DNA of 64,000 bases from JAWPMT01 sp965267435 (GTDB lineage Bacteria > Bacteroidota > Bacteroidia > Cytophagales > Cyclobacteriaceae), in NCBI GenBank assembly GCA_965267435.1, contig OZ253960.1:6510001-6574000 (forward strand). Direction: 5' to 3'. Positions 32,516 to 39,897 of this stretch are shown piece by piece (the stretch's first letter is position 1; each line of letters opens with the position of its first letter). The notes beneath the pieces are model-generated. The model was not told the origin of the DNA and searched no databases. It was given only the letters and a program-made list of their open reading frames with translations. A program made the translations under genes and the position numbers.

Positions 32516-33715
32516 TTAATACCAGGAGGAGTGCAGATACTCTACGGCACGTGAGCGCTCCTCTCGGTTTTTCATTATCCAGTGCGTCTCGTCGAGTTTT
32601 TTGTAGCGGTAGCCCAGCAGGTGAAAGATGTCCTTTGTAAAAAACCTCGCCACCGTTATATTCACCTGCAAAGTCTCATGCAAGGAGTCTGTCCAGGACA
32701 CGCCTGGTAAAATCGGAAGCAACTTATCAGCCCTGACCTTTCGAAGTAGTTTGGAAAGCCACAGGAAGAACGGATGGATCCTGCGGATGACAAAGTATCC
32801 ATCTATTCCCTGACTTTGATACAGTGGCATGAAGATCCGTGAGCGGCGGTCGGCCACGATTTCCTGCCCATCGCTATTCGCAAGTACACAGCCCTTTGGT
32901 ATAAATTGGAAGTTGACAAACCCGGGCTTCATCTGGAAGACCTCCAGGGGCCGGATCTTGTGCCGGTAGAAGATCTCATACATCTTCTTCAGGTTGCGAG
33001 AAAGGCCACTGAGTCGCTCGTAATGCAAGCTGAAATCCACTTCGTCTTTTTCGATCACACCTGTGTAGGCCAGCGACAGGCATACGAAGGCGATGTGGTT
33101 GTCGATCGCCGCCAGGTCGTCATGCTGGCCACCTTCGTAACCGAAAGCCACATATCCCAACTCGTTCATGTAACTGAGGATAGGTCCATCGAGGTACTCT
33201 TCGATGCCCAGGACAATCGGAAGGGGGTACTGGGAGGTATATGTGCGGTTGAGGAGGCTGTCATTGACGGTCAGAAACGGGATAGATGGACTTGACGTAC
33301 TGTGTAGATCCATGAAGTAAAAGGGCCCTGACTCGGTATCCAGTATGGACTTCACGGTTTGATAGATCTCCATTTGCTCCCGCTCGTCCTGACTACCAGG
33401 TTCGAACGTGCCTTTTTCGAGGGCATCCACCTGCTCCTGCAGCCAAAGGCGGTTGAGGTCCTCCTTCTCAAAACGCACTCCCCGTTGAAGGGCCCATAGG
33501 TTGCCGGCGATGCCGTATACGGTGCCGTGCATTTGTGGTTCTTTGCCTTCCAGCATTTGGAAGATATGATCCAATGCAAATACGCCGGACGGCTCGTTGC
33601 CATGGATGCCTCCAATGAAGACAACGGTAGGACCAGGCTTGCCACCTCTTAGATGGCCAATGATCCTGTCTATGGAAATGGTCTTGTCAAGCGCTTTGCT
33701 GTGAACCTTGACCAT
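32516..33715 (-). CDS. AstE/AspA-family zinc deacylase (succinylglutamate desuccinylase-like)
   Basis: 399 residues. Zinc-binding motifs of the M14-like deacylase family are visible: VFIGGIHGNEPSG near residue 34, FEKEDLNRLW and FMDLHSTSSPS near residue 130. A C-terminal region of about 120 residues after YRHKIRPLEVFQM adds the beta domain (RIFMPLYQSQGIDGYFVIRR). The family removes acyl groups from amino acids; substrate not predictable. Its start lies 29 bases inside the upstream GCS2-CBS gene, so the two are tightly coupled and may act on related glutamyl compounds. Confidence 0.85.
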   Translation of the reverse strand: MVKVHSKALDKTISIDRIIGHLRGGKPGPTVVFIGGIHGNEPSGVFALDHIFQMLEGKEPQMHGTVYGIAGNLWALQRGVRFEKEDLNRLWLQEQVDALEKGTFEPGSQDEREQMEIYQTVKSILDTESGPFYFMDLHSTSSPSIPFLTVNDSLLNRTYTSQYPLPIVLGIEEYLDGPILSYMNELGYVAFGYEGGQHDDLAAIDNHIAFVCLSLAYTGVIEKDEVDFSLHYERLSGLSRNLKKMYEIFYRHKIRPLEVFQMKPGFVNFQFIPKGCVLANSDGQEIVADRRSRIFMPLYQSQGIDGYFVIRRIHPFFLWLSKLLRKVRADKLLPILPGVSWTDSLHETLQVNITVARFFTKDIFHLLGYRYKKLDETHWIMKNREERSRAVEYLHSSWY

Positions 33716-35573
33716 GCTCGAATTGTATTAAGTCCTTGATTGTGACGATCCCCACAAGGTGATCCTTTTGTATGACAGGCAGACAGCCGATGCTGAACTC
33801 CTTCATCAGGGCAATGGCATCGGGAATAGAGGTCTCCGGAGTAGCCGTGATTAATTGCTTGGTCATAATATCTCCGACGATCATTCCGGTACCGCGGTCT
33901 TCTTTTAGAAACTTCTTCATGTGCGTCCACGTGAGCAATCCGCAAAGATTACCCTGTTCGTTCTCTACAGGCAAGTGATGTATGCCTTTCCATTCCATCA
34001 TGCTGGTGGCCAGTTCGGCAAGGTCATGTTCACTGATCGTGAATAGCTGTGTACTCATGACATGCGCCAGTAGGCTAGCCTCCGATTTATCAAATGGCTC
34101 TGTTTCTAACATTGGCCAGGTGTGCACCGGTTGATTGCTCATCTGGTTTTCATGAATCTTACGCGTCAGTACCCTTAGGGCGTCATCCTGCTTCATGCCT
34201 GCGCGGAGCTGCCGGTAATTCTTGACCTGCCAATGAGCACCTGTATTTTTGTGCGCCCGTCGTTCGATGATGTGCAGGTACCTCTCTATATCCGCTTGGT
34301 CAATACCCACTTTTTGCAATCCTGTTTCAGCGATAGGTATCAGCTCGCGAGTGACTACTTCGGTAACGGACATGTCTCTGTCACCCCAGATAAGCATAGA
34401 AGCCTTTCCACCTCTTGCCGCTTTGAAAAAGTTCTCCTTAGCATCCCGAAAATCCATGCAGTTGCTCATGTCATCGCATTGCGCAGGACGCCCTACCATG
34501 ACGCCCACCCAAAACGCAAATGTCGCCATCTCATCTGCGACGCTTGGACCCGAAGGAATATATCGGTTCTCGATGCGCAGGTGCGGTTTGCCGTTGCCCA
34601 CGCCATAGCACGGGCGATTCCATCGGTAGATCGTCCCGTTATGGAGCTTCAGTGCGTCCAGTTGAGGGATCCGTCCTTCCTCAAGCTCCCGGAGAGAGTC
34701 CTTCTCAATGTCTTTTGAAAGGATCACCTTGTGTCGGGCGATGTCATTCTTAAAAATATCCGCTGCATTGCCGTAGGCCCATCCATCGCCATAGGTCACC
34801 CGCGACTGCTGGTTTTTCAGGGCATAGGAGCTGCTGCGCGTGTCAATGCTTTGCTGAAATAGCCCGATCCTGGTCTCACGCCACAACTCCCTGCCGAGCA
34901 GGAGAGGGGAATTGGTGCTCACGCCCAGTATGGGTGCGGAGATGGCCTGTGCCCAGTTGTAGCTGGCTACAAAGTCTTCTGGCGAAACTTGCAGGTGCAT
35001 CTGAAAGCTGGTGTTGCATGCCTCAAACAACACCGATTCGTGTGTGATCGTCAACTCGTCAACACCTCTCAGTCGTAGCTGGATGTCGCTTCCTCGGAGC
35101 GCCCGGATCATGTCATTGAGCGCAAAGTATCTGGGCCGAGGCGTCATGTAGTCGAGCTCCAGTTCGTTCTTGCTGATGGTTGGAAGGATACCAGCCAGTA
35201 GTACCTTGTTGTTGCGCTTGATGGCGGCATCGTTGGCTTTATTGAGTAATTGTCGGAGCTGTTGTTCCGTGGCCCGAAAGCAGTCACGGTTGAGTAGGAC
35301 CGGGTCGAGGTTGATCTCCAGATTAAAAAGCGCCAGCTCCGTCGTGAAGTGGGGGTCATCAAGGTCCAGCAAAATGTCCTCAGCCATTCTTGACGGTCGC
35401 CAATGCTCTGTCACAAGACAAAACTCTTGCTCGGCCCCAATACGCGTCACATCATCCTCAATCATTCCGTCGTCGAGCATTTTCTCCAATGCGCGCACGT
35501 CATGCAGCAAGTGTTGGATAAATCGTGTGCGGGTTTCTCTTTGTAGCTTGCTATTAACTGCGAGGTCTCCCAT
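33687..35573 (-). CDS. GCS2-type glutamate-cysteine ligase-like protein fused to a CBS pair
   Basis: 628 residues. Residues about 40-400 match the carboxylate-amine ligase GCS2 fold: RIGAEQEFCLV, ELALFNLEINLDPVLL, EACNTSFQMHLQVSPEDF, SPLLLGRELWRETRIGLFQQ and PHLRIENRYIPSGPS. After a helical linker, two CBS domains occupy about 500-620 (TSMMEWKGIHHLPVENEQGNLCGLLTW and MKEFSIGCLPVIQKDHLVGIVTIKDL). GCS2 enzymes join an amino acid to the gamma-carboxyl of glutamate; CBS pairs bind adenylates, suggesting energy-state control. The product is followed, with a 29-base overlap, by the AstE/AspA-like deacylase. Specificity for cysteine is not proven. Confidence 0.87.
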   Translation of the reverse strand: MGDLAVNSKLQRETRTRFIQHLLHDVRALEKMLDDGMIEDDVTRIGAEQEFCLVTEHWRPSRMAEDILLDLDDPHFTTELALFNLEINLDPVLLNRDCFRATEQQLRQLLNKANDAAIKRNNKVLLAGILPTISKNELELDYMTPRPRYFALNDMIRALRGSDIQLRLRGVDELTITHESVLFEACNTSFQMHLQVSPEDFVASYNWAQAISAPILGVSTNSPLLLGRELWRETRIGLFQQSIDTRSSSYALKNQQSRVTYGDGWAYGNAADIFKNDIARHKVILSKDIEKDSLRELEEGRIPQLDALKLHNGTIYRWNRPCYGVGNGKPHLRIENRYIPSGPSVADEMATFAFWVGVMVGRPAQCDDMSNCMDFRDAKENFFKAARGGKASMLIWGDRDMSVTEVVTRELIPIAETGLQKVGIDQADIERYLHIIERRAHKNTGAHWQVKNYRQLRAGMKQDDALRVLTRKIHENQMSNQPVHTWPMLETEPFDKSEASLLAHVMSTQLFTISEHDLAELATSMMEWKGIHHLPVENEQGNLCGLLTWTHMKKFLKEDRGTGMIVGDIMTKQLITATPETSIPDAIALMKEFSIGCLPVIQKDHLVGIVTIKDLIQFEHGQGSQQSA

Positions 35574-35661
35574 GCAATTCTCCTTCAGACTTTAAGTATA
35601 AGCAGTGACCCAGGTGGGTTTGAATCATCGGTAAATTAATCTAGCAAAAAAAAGCCATAGA

Positions 35662-35673
35662 TGACATGTGTCA
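35662..35673. promoter_or_regulatory. TGACATGTGTCA dyad in a divergent promoter region
   Basis: A perfect palindrome of the form TGAC-N4-GTCA (extended ATGACATGTGTCAT) between the GCS2-CBS gene and the secreted glycosidase-like gene. It shares half-sites and spacing with the sites at 17572 and 62075 but differs in the central four bases. May bind the same Crp/Fnr-type factor; may be chance. Confidence 0.35.
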
Positions 35674-35760
35674 TGGAGGCATTTGATTTTCCGGTGCTTC
35701 CAAGCAGCGTTTCATCGCAATTGACTTATCTTCCGACACTCCATTTATTGCAACCTATCC

Positions 35761-37932
35761 ATGAGAATTCGACGAAGACCGATTGTCATTTTTTGCGCTA
35801 TCTGCTGCCTTTCTTTCTCACTCTTTGCGCAGCCCGACTGGTTGATCGACCCATCAGGCTACAATGCCAACATCTCGACGGAGAAACCCAACGAGATTGA
35901 GCTTTCGAACGGACTTGTCCGTCGGAGTTTTCGCATCAGTCCCAATGCGGCAACGGTTGCACTGGACAATCTCGTAAGTGGCCAATCATTCCTCCGGGGT
36001 GTGAAGCCCGAAGCGATCATTACCATCGATGGAGTCACGTATGAAGTAGGCGGATTGAAAGGGCAACCGAACTATGCGTACCTCAATCCGGAATGGTTGG
36101 CGACGATGGCCAGCGACTCTTTGGCACTGCAATTTCAGGGCTACGAAGTGGGGGAGCCTGTCGCTCCCTTTGAATGGGGTCGGGTACGCCACGCACAGAA
36201 GGAGGCGTCATGGCCGCCCAAAGGTGTCCAACTACGCATGGACTATGACCTCCCTGAAGTCCCCGCGACCGATCGTCCGCGACTGGGCCCTAGTGATCTT
36301 TCCGTTTCCGTATACTACGAGCTCTATGATGGCCTTCCCGTTATTGCCAAGTGGATAACAATCACCAATCAAACCGACAGTCCGATCGTGTTGGAGAAGT
36401 TCACGAGTGAAATCCTTGCCGCCGTAGAGTATGCCTCGGTGGTGGATGCCCGTGAATTCGAGATTCCTACGCCGAACATTCATGTGGAGACGGACTACGC
36501 TTTTTCAAGCATGATGGCCAAGGATGCCAATCACCACGCCGTTCGGTGGGTGTATGACCCGGACTACCACACACAGGTGAGCTACGAAAAGCTGACGCCC
36601 TGCCTGCTCCATGTTGGGCCCGAGCTAGGGCCGAATGTTACGATTGCGAGCGGGGAGACGTTCGAGAGCTTCAGGACATTCGTCTTACCTCACGACAGCT
36701 ACGATCGCGAGCGACAAGGGCTGGCCATGAGAAGGATGTATAGGACCGTCGCGCCCTGGTCTACAGAGAATCCACTGATGATGCATGCTCGGTTCGCAGA
36801 TTGGGAGAGGGTAAAGACGGCGATCGATCAAGCCGCCGAGGTGGGGTTCGAGATGGTGATTCTCACTTTTGGCAGCGGCTTCAATATCGAGGATGATAGC
36901 GAGGAGTACATCCAGGAGATGAAGCGCTATGCCGACTACGCCAGGAGCAAGGGAGTGGAAATAGGAGGCTACTCCTTATTGGCATCTCGCAAGGTGGGTG
37001 GCGGCAATGATGTAGTCATGCCAGAGGGGATGACGCCCACTTTTGGCAATTCGCCCTGCATCGAAAGCGAATGGGGAGAAGTGTACTTCAGGAAGCTTTA
37101 TAACTTCTATGAGAAGACTGGATTTACCCTGCTAGAGCACGACGGGTCCTACCCAGGAGACATTTGTGCGTCTGAGGACCATCCCGGTCACAAGGGTTTG
37201 GAAGACTCGCGCTGGAATCAATATCAAACCATCTCGAAGTTCTATCGATGGTGTCGGGCGCAGGGTATCTATCTCAATATCCCAGACTACTACTACATGA
37301 CTGGTGGCAACAAGTGCGCCATGGGATACCGGGAAGTAAACTGGAGCCTGCCCCGCAGCCAGCAGCTTGTCCATGCCCGACAAAACATCTTCGACGGCAC
37401 TTGGGAAAAGGCACCTTCGATGGGTTGGATGTTTGTGCCCTTGACCGAATATCATGGCGGTGGGGCTGCCGCGACAGTGGAACCATTGCACGAGCACCTT
37501 CCTCATTATGAAATGATGATGATGAGCAATCTCGGGGGTGGCGTACAAGCGTGCTATCGCGGTCCCAGGCTTTTCAATACGGAGCAAACGCGAAACATGG
37601 TGAAGAGTCGGGTCGATTGGTTCAAGGAGCACCGTGAAGTGCTGGAAGGGGATATCATCCACCTGCGGCGCGCGGATGGCCGGGATATTGACTATTGGCT
37701 CAATGTGAATCCCGGGGGTGAGGAGAAGGGGCTGCTCATGGTTTTCAATCCTACTGATGAAGTTATCGCCAAGGACATAAAGGTGCCACTCTACTATACC
37801 GGATTGGACGACAAGATCACCGTCGAGATGGCATCTGGAGAGGAGCTGGAGCTGGATCTCAACCGTGATTATGGCATTGAGCTCTCAGTTGAGGTGCCAG
37901 CCAATGGGTACACATGGGCCGTCATGCGTTAG
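35761..37932 (+). CDS. Secreted glycoside hydrolase-like protein (alpha-galactosidase-like TIM barrel)
   Basis: 723 residues with signal peptide (IVIFCAICCLSFSLFAQ). An N-terminal beta-supersandwich (about 40-330: ELSNGLVRRSFRISPNAATVALDN, VYYELYDGLPVIAKWITI) precedes a barrel with MVILTFGSGFNIEDDSEEY, GVEIGGYSLLASRK, GFTLLEHDGSYPGD (likely an active-site Asp) and YLNIPDYYYMTGGNKCAMGYRE. A C-terminal beta domain ends the chain. This domain order resembles clan GH-D enzymes (alpha-galactosidase/GH36-like), but I could not assign a family. It would act on glycans outside the cytoplasm. Its stop overlaps the convergent response-regulator stop by 4 bases. Confidence 0.65.
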   Translation: MRIRRRPIVIFCAICCLSFSLFAQPDWLIDPSGYNANISTEKPNEIELSNGLVRRSFRISPNAATVALDNLVSGQSFLRGVKPEAIITIDGVTYEVGGLKGQPNYAYLNPEWLATMASDSLALQFQGYEVGEPVAPFEWGRVRHAQKEASWPPKGVQLRMDYDLPEVPATDRPRLGPSDLSVSVYYELYDGLPVIAKWITITNQTDSPIVLEKFTSEILAAVEYASVVDAREFEIPTPNIHVETDYAFSSMMAKDANHHAVRWVYDPDYHTQVSYEKLTPCLLHVGPELGPNVTIASGETFESFRTFVLPHDSYDRERQGLAMRRMYRTVAPWSTENPLMMHARFADWERVKTAIDQAAEVGFEMVILTFGSGFNIEDDSEEYIQEMKRYADYARSKGVEIGGYSLLASRKVGGGNDVVMPEGMTPTFGNSPCIESEWGEVYFRKLYNFYEKTGFTLLEHDGSYPGDICASEDHPGHKGLEDSRWNQYQTISKFYRWCRAQGIYLNIPDYYYMTGGNKCAMGYREVNWSLPRSQQLVHARQNIFDGTWEKAPSMGWMFVPLTEYHGGGAAATVEPLHEHLPHYEMMMMSNLGGGVQACYRGPRLFNTEQTRNMVKSRVDWFKEHREVLEGDIIHLRRADGRDIDYWLNVNPGGEEKGLLMVFNPTDEVIAKDIKVPLYYTGLDDKITVEMASGEELELDLNRDYGIELSVEVPANGYTWAVMR

Positions 37933-38618
37933 TTGTCGATCAGGGCCTTTTTCACCTCATCCTTGTAGCTCCTCCCGATCGGTATTCGCTTATCGCGGAT
38001 CACTACACTGCTCCCTTCGATATAATCGACAAAGGCATTGTTGATGATGTAAGAGCGATGAGTGCGCGTGAATTGCGAAGGCGGCAGGGTGTCCACTATG
38101 GCCTTCAGCGACTGCAATGCGATGATGCGCTTCCCTTGCTGGAGGAAGTAGGAGACATACTCGCGTAGCCCCTCGACATATAGGATATCATCGATATGCA
38201 CTTTATATACGCGATGGTCTGCGTGGATCGTCAGTGTTTTCGAAGCCGCTGGTGTAGCCGCTGTCAGGTTGGCAATCGCCTTGTTGGTGGCTGAAGCAAA
38301 ACGCTCGAAGGAGAAGGGCTTGAGGAGGTAGTCAGTCACATTAAGTTCAAAGCCTTCGATCGCATAGTCCGAATAGGCCGTAGTGAAAATAACTTGAGGC
38401 GCATTCTCAAGCGTCTTTAGAAATGAAACACCCGTTATCTCTGGCATCTGGATGTCCAGAAACAGAATGTCCACTCCCTCACCATTGATGACTTCCATAG
38501 CTTCCAATGGGTTCTTGAAGCTGCCAACCAATTCCAGAGAGGGCAGCCTGCCCACGAAATCTTCGAGTAGCCTTCGGGCGGGTTGTTCGTCGTCAATGAT
38601 GATGCATCGACTGGCCAT
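37929..38618 (-). CDS. LytTR-family response regulator
   Basis: 229 residues. The receiver domain (about 1-120) carries the acidic pair IIDDEQPA, the phospho-acceptor in DILFLDIQMPE, and TTAYSDYAIEGFELNVTDYLLKPF with the conserved Lys. The LytTR DNA-binding domain (about 130-229) shows DDILYVEGLREYVSYFL and RTHRSYIINNAFVDYIEG. Its ATG shares a base with the stop of the histidine-kinase gene (TGATG), so the pair is translationally coupled. Confidence 0.95.
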   Translation of the reverse strand: MASRCIIIDDEQPARRLLEDFVGRLPSLELVGSFKNPLEAMEVINGEGVDILFLDIQMPEITGVSFLKTLENAPQVIFTTAYSDYAIEGFELNVTDYLLKPFSFERFASATNKAIANLTAATPAASKTLTIHADHRVYKVHIDDILYVEGLREYVSYFLQQGKRIIALQSLKAIVDTLPPSQFTRTHRSYIINNAFVDYIEGSSVVIRDKRIPIGRSYKDEVKKALIDN

Positions 38619-39739
38619 CAGTTCAGTGGAATATTCAAGTGTACGTGAAATGAATCGTTCGTGTCTGTGATCTCCAATGTGCAGTTATCACCGTAGAGGA
38701 GCTCCAGTCGCCTCCTGACATTGTCAATGCCAATACCTCCTGTCTTGTCAGTCTCCAATTCACTGGGTAGACTGTTTTCCACGCTGAATATTAGTTGTTT
38801 TGTGTCTTTGACCTGCAAATTGATTTTGATCCAGCCATTCACAAGATCTTCCACTTTACTGTGCTTGAAAGCATTTTCGACAAAGGGGATCAACAGCATA
38901 GGGGGTATGAAATAGTCAATATCACCTTCATTGGTGAACTCGATATTGCTAATCTCATCGTCTTTCAATTTCTGCAGGGTGATGTAATCTTCTATGTACT
39001 TGATCTCAGACGCCAAAGGCACCCTATTGTCGTTGCCTTCATACAGGACGTAGCGGAGCATCGACGACAGCTTCAAGAGCAAATCAGGGGCATGGTCAGA
39101 CTTTGTGACCGTGAGCGAATAAATATTGTTCAGCGCATTGAACAGAAAGTGTGGGTTGATTTGCGACTTCAGTAGCTTCAACTCAGTGTCCGATTTCTCG
39201 GCCTGGAGTAGTGCCACCTCTTTTTCCTTTTCCCTTGCCTGGTCTCCGGTTCTTGCCAGGGCCGAGAGCGCCCATGTCACGAGCATCAGAAAAGAAATGG
39301 GCACGAGCCTAAATGATACAGGAAATTGCGCTCTTCGCCGCGGGGCTCCAGGCTCCCGAGCATCTGGCCGGCGACCAAATTGGCGTGGACTTTCAGGAGA
39401 CGCCCTGAAGGCCGGCGTCTCCTCACGTAGTGCATTGCGAAACCTTTGTTCGAAACTTGGAGGAATGGCTCGCTGCGTCTCGTTCATAATGAACACACCC
39501 AGGCAGAGCATCAAGGCAATCAGGGAGAAGTACAGGGCATACTTTTTAGTCAGGTAGAAGCGGCTGGCCCAACTGTAGTTGGCATAAAAGAAAGAGGAAA
39601 GCACGGCTCCGTTGATGGATGTTACTACCAATGCCTCCAAGTCGTCGTACCGATTCCTATTCAGGACGAATAGCAAGGTAAGCAGCACGCACCATACCAG
39701 GAAGTGGATCCTGAAGCGTCGATCTGATAGCAGATTCAT
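38618..39739 (-). CDS. LytS-type sensor histidine kinase
   Basis: 373 residues with four membrane segments in the first 165 residues and a coiled coil (REKEKEVALLQAEKSDTELKLLKSQ) leading to the kinase core SQINPHFLFNALNNIYSL, the His_kinase (PF06580) phospho-acceptor region, and an ATPase domain with PPMLLIPFVENAFKHS and GGIGIDNVRRRLELLY. Between segments three and four lies an Arg/Pro-rich stretch (FGRRPDAREPGAPRRRAQ) that may be a periplasmic or cytoplasmic loop. Partner of the LytTR regulator encoded next. The gene lies back-to-back with the TonB-receptor operon, a likely but untested target. Confidence 0.93.
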   Translation of the reverse strand: MNLLSDRRFRIHFLVWCVLLTLLFVLNRNRYDDLEALVVTSINGAVLSSFFYANYSWASRFYLTKKYALYFSLIALMLCLGVFIMNETQRAIPPSFEQRFRNALREETPAFRASPESPRQFGRRPDAREPGAPRRRAQFPVSFRLVPISFLMLVTWALSALARTGDQAREKEKEVALLQAEKSDTELKLLKSQINPHFLFNALNNIYSLTVTKSDHAPDLLLKLSSMLRYVLYEGNDNRVPLASEIKYIEDYITLQKLKDDEISNIEFTNEGDIDYFIPPMLLIPFVENAFKHSKVEDLVNGWIKINLQVKDTKQLIFSVENSLPSELETDKTGGIGIDNVRRRLELLYGDNCTLEITDTNDSFHVHLNIPLN

Positions 39740-39756
39740 AATTCCAAAGCTAATGA

Positions 39757-39775
39757 GCCACCTCCATTAGGTGGC
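39757..39775. other. GCCACCT/AGGTGGC hairpin in the kinase-receptor divergent region
   Basis: A perfect 7-bp stem with loop CCATT, followed on the plus strand by TTCTT. It resembles the terminator hairpin at 56668-56690 but sits between two divergently transcribed genes, 18 bases before the kinase start codon, where a terminator is not expected. It could structure the kinase mRNA leader, or stop antisense transcription. Confidence 0.4.
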
Positions 39776-39897
39776 TTCTTAATCAATGAAGGCCCCAATA
39801 TTTTCTATAAACCGCTGTCCTCGTTGATTTTTGCTCGTCGTTTGTTGAAAAGATTCTGCCAGACCCCCTCTATCATTTCTTTTTTGTTGTCGACAAA

